Below, piece by piece: positions 27,608 through 35,860 of a stretch of DNA of 64,000 nt. The position numbers and the translations under genes are program-made. The first letter of the stretch is position 1. Each line of letters starts with the position of its first letter. The notes beneath the pieces were generated by a model. It made no database searches and was not told the DNA's origin. It saw only the letters and a program-made list of their open reading frames with translations. Source of the DNA: Lichenifustis flavocetrariae (GTDB lineage Bacteria; Pseudomonadota; Alphaproteobacteria; Rhizobiales; Beijerinckiaceae); the NCBI RefSeq assembly GCF_026130545.1, contig NZ_JAMOIM010000001.1, positions 496,001 through 560,000 of the forward strand, in the 5' to 3' direction.

Positions 27608-28441
27608 TCAGTCGGCACCCATGACGAGACCTTCGATGTCGTGTTTCTGGACCACCGGCACGAGTTCGTCCACGACCCGGCAGACGAGATGATGTTTGAC
27701 GCTTTGCGGCAGCGCCGCGAAGTAATCGGGCGTGACCATCATGTCGTGTAGCGCCGCATGCCCGGCGCCCGGCGCATCGACCCCGAGCACAAGGACCGGG
27801 CGGGCGATGGGCGAACCGTGTTGGGTTCCGCGATGCATGGTCAAGGCAGAGCGGCAGGAGATGTCGCCCATGGACGGGTATTTGCGCACGGCCCGTTCGG
27901 CAAAACGCCCCCAGCTTTCCACGGATGGGAACATCTCGTGGTTCCAGCTCCGTCCGTCATCCCACTGCGTGCCGGGTGCGATTTCGAAGGGTCCCATCTC
28001 GGGCGTCACATCGACTCCGGTCAGATTGAACGCCAGCGACGTGATGCGATGGTCGCGCCAAGTGTCTTCCGGCGACGGGAAATCGCGATGCCAGGGTTGG
28101 TTCTTGGCACCCTGGAAAGGCGTGTCAAAACCGACTTCGACGATCTGATAATCGGGGCCGAGCACCGCTTCGCACATGGCCGTCACCCAGGGATGGGTCA
28201 CGAGGTCGACGAAGCCACGCAGATCCTGCGGGTGGATCTCGACATACCAGCGGCGCGGGCCGCGTCCGACGGCGCCACCCTGTCGCTGTATGGCGCTCCA
28301 AAACGCGGTCATGATGTCCTCGCGCATGGCGTCAGCCCATTCGCGCGAGAAGGCGCCTTTGCGGCCGACGATTCCGTCGCGGTAGAGCGTTTCGCGATCC
28401 GCCGAAACGTCCAGACGATCTGCGGTTTCGCTCGAACTCAT
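27608..28441 (-). CDS. Phytanoyl-CoA dioxygenase family protein
   Basis: 277 residues of the PhyH fold, Fe(II)/2-oxoglutarate dioxygenases. Start at 28441 (MSSSETADRLDVSADRETLY), preceded by GGGAGG; an ATG ten codons upstream lacks a site. The metal-binding facial triad is visible: WHRDF (H-x-D) and a distal His in LTMHRGTQHGSP, with a following Arg (IARP) likely binding 2-oxoglutarate. Other family elements are EIAPGTQWDD and SMGDISC. The gene follows the second furanose permease by 37 bases on the same strand and is probably co-transcribed, which suggests action on a sugar-related or storage compound. The substrate is unknown. Confidence 0.82.
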   Translation of the reverse strand: MSSSETADRLDVSADRETLYRDGIVGRKGAFSREWADAMREDIMTAFWSAIQRQGGAVGRGPRRWYVEIHPQDLRGFVDLVTHPWVTAMCEAVLGPDYQIVEVGFDTPFQGAKNQPWHRDFPSPEDTWRDHRITSLAFNLTGVDVTPEMGPFEIAPGTQWDDGRSWNHEMFPSVESWGRFAERAVRKYPSMGDISCRSALTMHRGTQHGSPIARPVLVLGVDAPGAGHAALHDMMVTPDYFAALPQSVKHHLVCRVVDELVPVVQKHDIEGLVMGAD

Positions 28442-28478
28442 CCGATCCTCCCGAAGCCCATAGGGCTGCATCGCGTGC

Positions 28479-29504
28479 TTAAGCCGGAGCCGTTCGGGCC
28501 AGCCTGCTTTGCAGGATGACGACCACGAGCAAAAAGGCGCCGCGCACCACCGACTGCCAGTAGGCCGAGAGGCTGATCCACCCCATGCCGTTTTCGAAAT
28601 TCAGAATGGTGAAGATCAAGCCCAGCAGCAGAACACCCGCAAGCGTGGTGAAAACAGAGCCTTTGCCGCCCGTCAGCAGCGTGCCGCCGACCACAACGGA
28701 CGCGATGGCGAAGAGCTCCCATCCGATCCCCTCGATCGGCTGGCCAGCCCCGAATTGGGCCGCCAGAATCACGCCTGCGAGGCCGGCCAAGCCGCCTGAG
28801 ATGAGATAGACCGCGAACACAGTGCGGTCTGTGGGCAGTCCCATCAGCCGCGAGGCTTCCTCGCCGCCGCCGACGGCGAGCACATGACGGCCAAAGGGTC
28901 GCGCGTTCAACACCACTGACCCTACGATATAGGCCACAAGCGCAATCCAGGCCGGGGTGGGAAAGTTGAAAAACAAACCCAGCGCCGTCCCCATCCAACC
29001 GGCATTGTCGCCGTCGATCCACTCGGGCTTGAACGCCGCGAGGAGATTGCCCTGCCCAAGTGTCGTAAAGGCAGAATCGTAGGAGACGGCCACCGACTGA
29101 TTGTTGGCCAGGAGCAGCCCTGTTCCCGAAGCCGCGAGCATCACGGCCAGCGTCGCGATGAAAGGCAGGATCTTGAGCTTCGTGATGATGAGGCCGCTGA
29201 GCGTACCGGCCACGAGCCCGGCCCCGACACCCCCGAGAAGACCCGGGAGGAGCCCATAAGGGCTCAGATAGGCCGAGACCACGCTCGCCATCGCCGCGAC
29301 AGAGCCCACAGAAAGGTCGATGCCGCCCGTCATGATGACGAAACACATCCCGAGACCGACCAGCGCGAACATCGAATTGTAGCGCAGCACGGTGAGGATA
29401 TTGTAGCTACCCAGGAACCCGTCGTAGCGGATGCCCCCGAAGGCGATCAGCAGCGCGAGTGCGATGACGACGCCGATGCCGGCGCCCGACCAGCGATGTT
29501 TCAT
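28479..29504 (-). CDS. Sugar ABC transporter permease, YjfF-like
   Basis: 341-residue permease of the BPD_transp_2 family and second permease of the importer. Start at 29504 (MKHRWSGAGIGVVIALALLI), overlapping the stop of the other permease as ATGA. GGIDLSVGSVAAMASV, GTLSGLIITKLKILPFIATL and VVVGGTLLTGGKGSV are the standard CUT2 permease signatures. Two non-identical permeases with one double ATPase and one binding protein is the layout of the E. coli galactofuranose importer YtfQRT-YjfF. The name is by analogy; the substrate here may be another furanose. Confidence 0.85.
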   Translation of the reverse strand: MKHRWSGAGIGVVIALALLIAFGGIRYDGFLGSYNILTVLRYNSMFALVGLGMCFVIMTGGIDLSVGSVAAMASVVSAYLSPYGLLPGLLGGVGAGLVAGTLSGLIITKLKILPFIATLAVMLAASGTGLLLANNQSVAVSYDSAFTTLGQGNLLAAFKPEWIDGDNAGWMGTALGLFFNFPTPAWIALVAYIVGSVVLNARPFGRHVLAVGGGEEASRLMGLPTDRTVFAVYLISGGLAGLAGVILAAQFGAGQPIEGIGWELFAIASVVVGGTLLTGGKGSVFTTLAGVLLLGLIFTILNFENGMGWISLSAYWQSVVRGAFLLVVVILQSRLARTAPA

Positions 29505-30538
29505 GCCCGCTCCTGTCGCTGCAGCCAGACTGCCAGAACGATCAGCGCAGCCTTGGCGATGAGGGCTGCCGCATCCGGCACGCCGTTGGCCAAGAGCGTG
29601 TAGCGGACGAGCTGAATGATCAGGGCGCCGATCAGTGTGCCGACCACTGTGGCGCGGCCACCGGACAACAGCGTGCCCCCGACCGCCACTGCCGCGATGG
29701 CGTCGAGTTCGACGCCCATGCCAATCAGGTTCGCGTCGGCCGCCGAGTTCATGGCGATGACGATGAGACCGGCAACGCCGCTGCACAGTCCCGAGATCAC
29801 GTAGACGAGCCGCTTGACCCGTTTCACCGGCACACCCGCAAGACGCGCCGCGGGCTCGTTGCCGCCGACCGCCAGCAGTTGCCGGCCGAACACCGTCTTC
29901 CTCAGCATCCAGGCGGCGGCGATCACGAATACCAGCATGATCCAAACTTGGAACGGCACGCCGAGCACATGGCCGAGAGCGATCGCCTGGAACTCAGGGG
30001 CCTTGAAGACCTGCAGGTCCCCATTGGTCCAGACTTGGGCGATGCCGCGGCCCGCGATGAACAGGATCAGGGTCGCGATGATCGGCTGGATCCGAAAACT
30101 TGATACGAGCCACCCGTTGAAGAGGCCGAAGAGCCCCGCAACCATGACCGGAATGACAATGCCGAACCCGATGTTGACGTAGAGATTGCCGCCATGAAAC
30201 AGCGCACCGGTGAAAAAACCCGGGGCCAGCGCACCCGAGATCGCCATGAGCGATCCGACCGACAGATCGATGCCCCCTGTGGCGATGACGAGAGTCATGC
30301 CCACACCGACGATGACGATGGTGCAGATCTGGGTGAGGTTCACCGACAGGGTCTGCATCGTGGCGAAATGGGGCGTGATCGCCAAATTGAGCAGGATCAG
30401 CACGGCCAGCGCGATGAGTGCGCCCAAGCGCCTAGCCGCGAGGCCAATACGGAAGCCGGTTGCCGGCGGCGCGCCGCCTGGAGGCCGAAGGCCCGCAGTG
30501 CCGCCTGTGGCGACCGTGGTTGACGAGTCGAGGCTCAT
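29501..30538 (-). CDS. Sugar ABC transporter permease, YtfT-like
   Basis: 345-residue permease pairing with the YjfF-like protein. A cytoplasmic N-terminus rich in Gly and Pro (about 30 residues) precedes the first span at LGALIALAVLILLNLAI. GGIDLSVGSLMAISG, FGLFNGWLVSSFRIQPIIATL and VAVGGTLLSGGRATV are the diagnostic segments. It overlaps the ATPase stop by four bases and the next permease by four bases, so all three are translationally coupled. Confidence 0.87.
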   Translation of the reverse strand: MSLDSSTTVATGGTAGLRPPGGAPPATGFRIGLAARRLGALIALAVLILLNLAITPHFATMQTLSVNLTQICTIVIVGVGMTLVIATGGIDLSVGSLMAISGALAPGFFTGALFHGGNLYVNIGFGIVIPVMVAGLFGLFNGWLVSSFRIQPIIATLILFIAGRGIAQVWTNGDLQVFKAPEFQAIALGHVLGVPFQVWIMLVFVIAAAWMLRKTVFGRQLLAVGGNEPAARLAGVPVKRVKRLVYVISGLCSGVAGLIVIAMNSAADANLIGMGVELDAIAAVAVGGTLLSGGRATVVGTLIGALIIQLVRYTLLANGVPDAAALIAKAALIVLAVWLQRQERA

Positions 30539-32055
30539 GCGGCTGTTCCGTGCGCCATGGCATCCATCAACGTCGCCTCGCTCGCCTCCGCCCGGTCGAA
30601 CGTGCTGACCGTACGTCCGTCGCGCAACACGAAGGTGCGATCGGCTCCCTCGACGATCTCTTCGAGCTCGGACGAGATCATCAGAACGCCGAGGCCGTCG
30701 TCGGCGAGACGGCGGATCAGCTTTTGGATCTCGGCCTTGGCCCCGACATCGATTCCGCGTGTCGGCTCATCGAAGATGAGAAGCTCGGGATTCATGCACA
30801 GCCAGCGGGCGAGCAGGACCTTTTGCTGATTGCCGCCCGACAGCTCGCGGATCGGCTGGTCGGGGCTAGAGCATTTGATGCCGATGTCCGCGATGAAACG
30901 TTCGACGATCTTGCGTTGGCGCGCTTCATCGACGAGGCCGGATCGCGACAAGGCCGGGAGCAGCGCCAGCGTCATGTTCTCCCGCACCGACATGCCTGGA
31001 ATGATGCCTTCCTGTTTTCGATCCTCCGAACAGAAGCCGATACCGGACGCAATCGCGTCATGCGGTTCGGTGAAGGTGACAGGCTTGCCGTTCAACCGGA
31101 TCTCCCCGCCGCCGCGCGCATCCGCGCCAAAAATCGCGCGCGCGGTCTCGGTTCGGCCAGAGCCCAGCAGGCCCGCAAGGCCGACGATCTCACCTCGTCG
31201 CACGTTCAGAGAGGCGTTCGTCACACGGCGGCCGACAGCAAGGTTCTCGACAGCAAGCACCTCGGCGCCCGGAGGGCGAGCTGAGGCTGAGAACGCCGTC
31301 GCACCCTGCTTACGCACCTCCGCCAGATCCCGGCCGAGCATCGTGGCGACGAGCTGCAGCTTGTTCATTTCGGCCATTGAGGCGACCGCCACCGTGCGGC
31401 CATCGCGCATGACGGTCACCCGGTCGCAGACGGCGTAGAGTTCGTCGAGCTTATGGCTCACGAAGATCACGGCGACGCCCTGCTGCTTCAACCGCCGGAT
31501 CGTGGCGAACAGAACCTGCACCTCGTGGTCATCGAGGGAGGACGTCGATTCGTCCATGATCACGAGCCGCGCGTTGAACGACACGGCACGGGCGATCGCC
31601 ACCATCTGCTGAATGGCGGTGCTGTAGTGGCCGAGCGGCGCCTCGACGTCGATCGCAATACCGAATTCATCGAGCAACGTTTTGGCCGCGATCGTCATCT
31701 GCCGCCACCGCAGGAACCCGGCGCGGTTGCGGATCTCGCGGCCCAGATAGATGTTCTCGACCACAGACCGGAACGGGATGAGGTTGATTTCCTGGAAGAT
31801 CGTGCTGATCCCGGCACGCTGCGCCACCTCGGGCGAAGCCGCAGCCCATGGCTTGCCCTCGAACTGGATCGTGCCTGCGTCGTGTTTCACGAAGCCGTTC
31901 AGCACCTTGATCATCGTCGACTTGCCGGCGCCATTTTGGCCGATCAGGGCCATGACTTCGCCAGGCAGGACATCGAGGTGCGCACCGACGAGCGCAGGCG
32001 CGAGGCCAAAACGTTTGTCGATACCATGCATGCTCAGAAGAGGCTCGTTGGCCAT
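30535..32055 (-). CDS. Sugar ABC transporter double ATPase, YtfR/RbsA-like
   Basis: 506 residues with two fused nucleotide-binding domains. Domain 1: Walker A GQNGAGKSTMIK, Q-loop IFQEINLIPF, degenerate signature YSTAIQQMVAIARA, Walker B LVIMDES, switch VSHKL. Domain 2: degenerate Walker A GLLGSGRTETARA, good signature ELSGGNQQKVLLARW, Walker B LLIFDEPTRGIDVG. Such asymmetry is normal for RbsA-type ATPases. The start is taken at 32055 (MANEPLLSMHGIDKRFG); an ATG at 32082 adds nine residues and cannot be excluded. Gene order is binding protein, ATPase, permease, permease. Confidence 0.88.
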   Translation of the reverse strand: MANEPLLSMHGIDKRFGLAPALVGAHLDVLPGEVMALIGQNGAGKSTMIKVLNGFVKHDAGTIQFEGKPWAAASPEVAQRAGISTIFQEINLIPFRSVVENIYLGREIRNRAGFLRWRQMTIAAKTLLDEFGIAIDVEAPLGHYSTAIQQMVAIARAVSFNARLVIMDESTSSLDDHEVQVLFATIRRLKQQGVAVIFVSHKLDELYAVCDRVTVMRDGRTVAVASMAEMNKLQLVATMLGRDLAEVRKQGATAFSASARPPGAEVLAVENLAVGRRVTNASLNVRRGEIVGLAGLLGSGRTETARAIFGADARGGGEIRLNGKPVTFTEPHDAIASGIGFCSEDRKQEGIIPGMSVRENMTLALLPALSRSGLVDEARQRKIVERFIADIGIKCSSPDQPIRELSGGNQQKVLLARWLCMNPELLIFDEPTRGIDVGAKAEIQKLIRRLADDGLGVLMISSELEEIVEGADRTFVLRDGRTVSTFDRAEASEATLMDAMAHGTAA

Positions 32056-32313
32056 AAAGTGTCCTGGGCTCGGGTCGGTCATTCGCCGCACCCCCGGCAT
32101 TCCACAATGTCCCGGGGCGCCCACTCCTCGCTCAATTGAACAGCCAAGTCGCAGGACGCACGAAGCCCGATTGAGCCAGGAATGTGGTCTATGCAGGTTG
32201 CTCAGCCTGAGGAGTAGTGTGGGCAGGAGGGTTAGGAGGTCCTTCGCGCCTCGCAACCCATTCGAGTCAGGCTTGCCAACTCGAATGGGCCGATGACGAT
32301 GTCGCTAAAAACG
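32056..32313. other. Gap between binding-protein and ATPase genes, no gene seen
   Basis: The 258 bases separate the binding-protein stop from the ATPase start, long for genes of one operon. I see no ORF with support and no strong terminator. A processing site or an internal promoter for the ATPase-permease part is possible. Confidence 0.4.
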
Positions 32314-33297
32314 TTAGAAGGCTTCCGGCATATAGCTGGCGATATTTTCCTTCGTGAACAGGCGATCGGTGTTCACCACCCACTCGGGGATCGTCTTGCC
32401 GGCGGCATAATCCACCACTGTCTGGAAGGCTTTGGGGCCGAAATGCGGGTTGCATTCAACCAGAACGGCGATCTTTCCGTCGGCGACCGCCTGTGCGGCG
32501 TCCTTGGTGCCGTCGATCGAACAGATCATGATGTCCTTGCCGGGGGTTTTGCCAGCAGCTTCCATGGCCGCGATGGCGCCCATGCTCATCTCGTCGTTAT
32601 GGCCGTAAAGAGCGGTCGCTTCCGGATGCGCCTGGTAAAGCGTCTCGAACACCTGGCGTCCTTTGTCGCGTGCGAAATCGCCGGACTGCGACGCGATGAT
32701 GACCATATCTGGGAATTTGCTGATGGCGTCCTTGAAACCCTTCATGCGGTCGTTCGCAGGCGAGGAGCCGACGGTACCCTGAAGCTCGATGATCTTGGCC
32801 TTGCCGCCGACAGCCTTGGCGAAGGCCTCACCCGCCATATTGCCTTCCTTGACGAAGTCCGAGCCGATAAACGCGACATAGTCGCGGCCGGCCTTGGCCA
32901 TGGACGCGTCGACGCTGCGGTCGATGCAGAGCAACGGGATTCCGGCGTTCTTGGCCTCCATCACGGCCGGGACGAGCGGCTTTTCTTCGCGCGGGGCCAG
33001 CAGGATCACGTCGACCTTCTGGGCGATCATGGAGCGAACGTCGGACACCTGCTTGGCGGCCGATCCGGCCGCATCGGTGTACACCAACTGCCAGCCGCGC
33101 TTTTCAGCCTCTTCCTTCATGCTCGCCGTCTGAGCGAGGCGCCATGGATTGTTGCTTTCGGTTTGGGCGAAACCGATCTTGTACTTGTCCTTCTGCTTAA
33201 GTTTCGGCAGGCCAGCGGCCCATGCGAGATCGCCGAGACTTGTTGCGGCGAGGCCACCTACGGCAGTGGTCAAAAGCGTGCGGCGTGTGAAAATCAT
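32314..33297 (-). CDS. Sugar ABC transporter binding protein, YtfQ-like
   Basis: 327 residues of periplasmic binding protein family 4. The signal carries a twin-arginine motif (FTRRTLLTTAVGGLAATSLG), suggesting Tat export. The mature part begins YKIGFAQTESNNPWRLAQT, very like YtfQ-type furanose binders (gFsq--s-nPwR). Also visible are DVILLAPREEKPLVP, ALYGHNDEMSMGAI and DIMICSIDGTKDA. It is first of the importer genes and lies downstream of the kinase and epimerase genes on the same strand, with a 237-base gap that may hold its own promoter. Confidence 0.88.
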   Translation of the reverse strand: MIFTRRTLLTTAVGGLAATSLGDLAWAAGLPKLKQKDKYKIGFAQTESNNPWRLAQTASMKEEAEKRGWQLVYTDAAGSAAKQVSDVRSMIAQKVDVILLAPREEKPLVPAVMEAKNAGIPLLCIDRSVDASMAKAGRDYVAFIGSDFVKEGNMAGEAFAKAVGGKAKIIELQGTVGSSPANDRMKGFKDAISKFPDMVIIASQSGDFARDKGRQVFETLYQAHPEATALYGHNDEMSMGAIAAMEAAGKTPGKDIMICSIDGTKDAAQAVADGKIAVLVECNPHFGPKAFQTVVDYAAGKTIPEWVVNTDRLFTKENIASYMPEAF

Positions 33298-33534
33298 AAC
33301 TTCTCTCCCTCCATTCGACGACTGGATCTCGTCGAAGCCGAAACCAAGCGGTCTCAGCTGATGTTGAACGTTTTCGATTTGCCCGGATTCTGCGGCCGGT
33401 TGATGCGATGCCCTACACGTGCCGCCTCACGGGCAGGCCTCGGAATATTGCACCCTCGCATTGTCTTAGCATGACGCGAGACGAGCGGAATAGACATCCG
33501 AAAGCCGTTACCGCGTATAGTGTATTGTCGGATG

Positions 33535-34461
33535 CTAAACCGGTGTCGCCGCTCGGCTTAAAAACTCCCTCTCGGTCGCATAAGCCTTCTGCGTCCCTCG
33601 CCGGGTGATCGAATCGGCCGCATAGGCAGCAGCCTTGCCAAGGGCGACATCAAGCGCGTCACCTGCCACGAAATACCGGGCGAAGCTGCCGATGAAGGCG
33701 TCTCCCGCCCCCGTCGTGTCGACCGGCGATACGGGCACTGGCGCGATCGTGCTGGTCTGACCGGGTGTCACGAGAAGCGCGCCACGCGATCCCATGGTCA
33801 CGATCACGGTCTCGATCCCTTTTCCGATCAGGCTGAGAGCGGCTGTTGCTATCTCATCGGGCGTGCCGACAGGCAGGCCGGTGAGGATCGCAAGCTCGGT
33901 CTCGTTGGGCACCAGAAAGGTCGCGTCCTTGATGCGCTCGGGGTCGAGGTCGGGCAGGGCGGGCGCGGGATTGAGCAATGTCTTGATGCCGTGCCGCTTG
34001 CCGAACGCGACGGCTGCGTAAACGGTCTCGACCGGGATTTCCAGCTGCAGAAGGATGAGGTCGCAACGCTTGAGATCCTCGGCCGCGGCTTCGATGTCGG
34101 GCGGCAGCAGGTCGTCATTGGCGCCTTTCACGATGAGAATCGAGTTCTCGCCGGACGGATCCACCATGATGGGCGCGACACCGCTCGACCGGCCGGGCAC
34201 TTTGACGACGTGGCTCACGTCGACTCCGCACGCCTTGAGGTTGCCGATCGTATTATCCGCGAACGTGTCATCGCCGACTTTGGTGAGCAGCAGCACATCG
34301 GCACCGAGTTTGGCGGCCGCGACGGCTTGGTTGGCACCCTTGCCGCCGTGACCCATCTCGAAGGAGCGCGCCTCGAGCGTTTCTCCCTTGGCCGGCATCC
34401 GCGTGACATAGGTGACAAGGTCGACCATGTTGCTGCCGATGACGGCGATCCGTCCTGCCAT
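33535..34461 (-). CDS. Ribokinase-type (PfkB family) sugar kinase
   Basis: 308 residues. PfkB sugar kinase phosphorylating the C5 hydroxyl of a pentose such as ribose or 2-deoxyribose. Substrate-binding motif GSNMVDLVTYV--MPAKGET near the N-terminus, GGKGANQAVAAAKLGADV, NPAPALP, PNETELAILTG, and the catalytic anion hole DTTGAGDAFIGSF with the general base Asp. It starts one base after the DUF4432 gene ends, so the two are in one transcript. The nearby deoC favours deoxyribokinase over ribokinase, which is inference from context. Confidence 0.87.
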   Translation of the reverse strand: MAGRIAVIGSNMVDLVTYVTRMPAKGETLEARSFEMGHGGKGANQAVAAAKLGADVLLLTKVGDDTFADNTIGNLKACGVDVSHVVKVPGRSSGVAPIMVDPSGENSILIVKGANDDLLPPDIEAAAEDLKRCDLILLQLEIPVETVYAAVAFGKRHGIKTLLNPAPALPDLDPERIKDATFLVPNETELAILTGLPVGTPDEIATAALSLIGKGIETVIVTMGSRGALLVTPGQTSTIAPVPVSPVDTTGAGDAFIGSFARYFVAGDALDVALGKAAAYAADSITRRGTQKAYATEREFLSRAATPV

Positions 34462-34462
34462 G

Positions 34463-35380
34463 TCAGACCTCCCTTACCTCGATGAGCCGGGCAAGCTTTA
34501 CCGCAGCCTCAGTGTCGACATAACCAAGCTCCGTCGAAAAAGCCACGCGGGCGCCGCCGGGAAGTGAGCGCACGTGGCCCTTGCGGCGCTCGGCCGCGTA
34601 GCCCTCCGGCTCGCAGGTGCCCGGCATCGCGAAAGCGCAGGTGCGTTGATCGCTGTTCGCCAGCACCCATCGGATCGCATGGGGCATCGATCGGGGATCG
34701 TAGGCAACAGTAAAGCCGTCGCCTTGGGGACGCTGCAGCATGAAACGTACGAGACCATCGGGACCGCCGCGCAGGCCCTTGATGTAGAACACCTGCTCGG
34801 GATCGTACCTGGCCGGCTCGGTGAACCGTTCCATACGGGCTGGGTGCTCGGCCAGATCGGCGAGCAGTGTGCGATAGTCATCGTTCGGCCTGACATGGGC
34901 CGGGATCGCGGTACGGGTCACCACATGGGCCGTGTCGAAGGGCACGGGTTGCACGATGCGGCCGCCTTCTACGAAGGCGAAGTTCGCGTGGCAGAGGTAC
35001 ATCAGGTCCATGGAGGCCGCCGAAAGGTTTTCAGCCTCCATCACCACCGTGAAGGCCGTCGCATCCTCTCTCAGGATGACGTGCGGCGTCGCGCGATAGT
35101 GGGCTCCAAAGCCCATGGCGTAGTCACGCAAACCCGTAATCGCGATGTAGGCGCCGAGACTGTCCTCGCCGCAGGCGAGCCCGGCCTTGTCCATCGGCAT
35201 GCATGACATTTCCCCATGGAGAGGATGCGTATCCTCAGCCGTCGGGACGCCGTTGCGCAAAAGCCCTGCGTGATAAGCGAGGCAGCCGTAGGTTTCCACA
35301 ATGCCGGTGGCCTGGCGCGGCTGATCGAACATGCTCTGCATCGCGAGTTCCACGCCATCGAATGCGGCGCGCCAGATCAT
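34463..35380 (-). CDS. DUF4432 family protein, aldose-epimerase-like (N-terminus shifted out of frame)
   Basis: 305 residues from ATG 35380 (MIWRAAFDGVELAMQSMFDQ). The DUF4432 family has a galactose-mutarotase-like fold and includes proteins of deoxyribose loci. Core features: EDTHPLHGEMSCMPMDKAGL, the conserved YLCHANFAFVEGG and RVAFSTELGYVD. Family members normally begin about 60-80 residues earlier with a segment ending in VLP-xGQ-IW. That segment exists in the next frame (35377-35565), so the gene has a one-base shift near 35382-35392. The downstream ATG overlaps the upstream stop as ATGA, so a split protein made by coupled translation is possible. Confidence 0.75.
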   Translation of the reverse strand: MIWRAAFDGVELAMQSMFDQPRQATGIVETYGCLAYHAGLLRNGVPTAEDTHPLHGEMSCMPMDKAGLACGEDSLGAYIAITGLRDYAMGFGAHYRATPHVILREDATAFTVVMEAENLSAASMDLMYLCHANFAFVEGGRIVQPVPFDTAHVVTRTAIPAHVRPNDDYRTLLADLAEHPARMERFTEPARYDPEQVFYIKGLRGGPDGLVRFMLQRPQGDGFTVAYDPRSMPHAIRWVLANSDQRTCAFAMPGTCEPEGYAAERRKGHVRSLPGGARVAFSTELGYVDTEAAVKLARLIEVREV

Positions 35381-35565
35381 CTGCCCGAGATAGGGAGAAC
35401 GGTCACGCTTCCCCGCGCATTGGCAATGCGGATCGCCTCGACGCCGGTGTCGTAGCGAAACAGCGTCGCGCTCAGCGGGCCATGCCGCAGCAGGATCTGC
35501 TCCTTTGCGCCGAAAAAGCTTCGATCGAGAGAAATGGAGGTCGTGGGCGTCAAAGATGGCGTCAA
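35377..35565 (-). pseudogene. N-terminal fragment of the DUF4432 gene, frameshifted
   Basis: In the frame next to the main part, the sequence reads SISLDRSFFGAKEQILLRHG, then LSATLFRYDTGVEAIRIANA and ends GSVTVLPISGR followed by a stop. This is what DUF4432 proteins have before their (Q)IW--FDG segment. Inserting one base before TATCTCGGGCAG would read PYLGQMIWRA and join both parts. TTG codons at 35565 (GGGAG 10 bases before) or 35553 are likely starts; an ATG at 35640 lies in an AT-rich, promoter-like stretch. It may be a true mutation, a sequencing error or a programmed shift. Confidence 0.7.
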
Positions 35566-35604
35566 CTCTGATTTTCTCCCATCTTCAATTTCGTCTTGCG
35601 CGAT

Positions 35605-35620
35605 TGTTATAATTGTCACA
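35605..35620. promoter_or_regulatory. AT-rich near-palindrome, candidate operator/promoter
   Basis: TGTTATAATTGTCACA matches its reverse complement at 12 of 16 positions and sits in an unusually AT-rich patch upstream of the DUF4432-kinase-transporter genes and about 240 bases before deoC. A DeoR-type regulator is encoded in the same locus. The pairing of regulator and site is inference. Confidence 0.35.
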
Positions 35621-35860
35621 TTGTTGAGTGAGAATTGCATCAAGATCTCAGGGGCGTCAAGCTGGGGCGGCAAAGGTCCTTCACACTAAGCAATCGGAAC
35701 AGGCGGCTTACCGAGGCATTCAACGATGCTTCCGATTTGCAGGCAGCTTAGAGGTAAGGGTGTTGGACTTGGCGGATCGAAGAAGCAGGCCGCAGTTCCC
35801 CTTGGCTGTGCTGCTTCGACCGGCGGACGGCGGCGGCTACGCCATATCGGATGAACAACG

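Noticed and set aside
33466-33538. TTAGCAT/ATGCTAA pair as operator of the furanose importer
   Set aside because: The seven-base arms are 59 bases apart and one lies in the kinase stop region; such a match is expected by chance.
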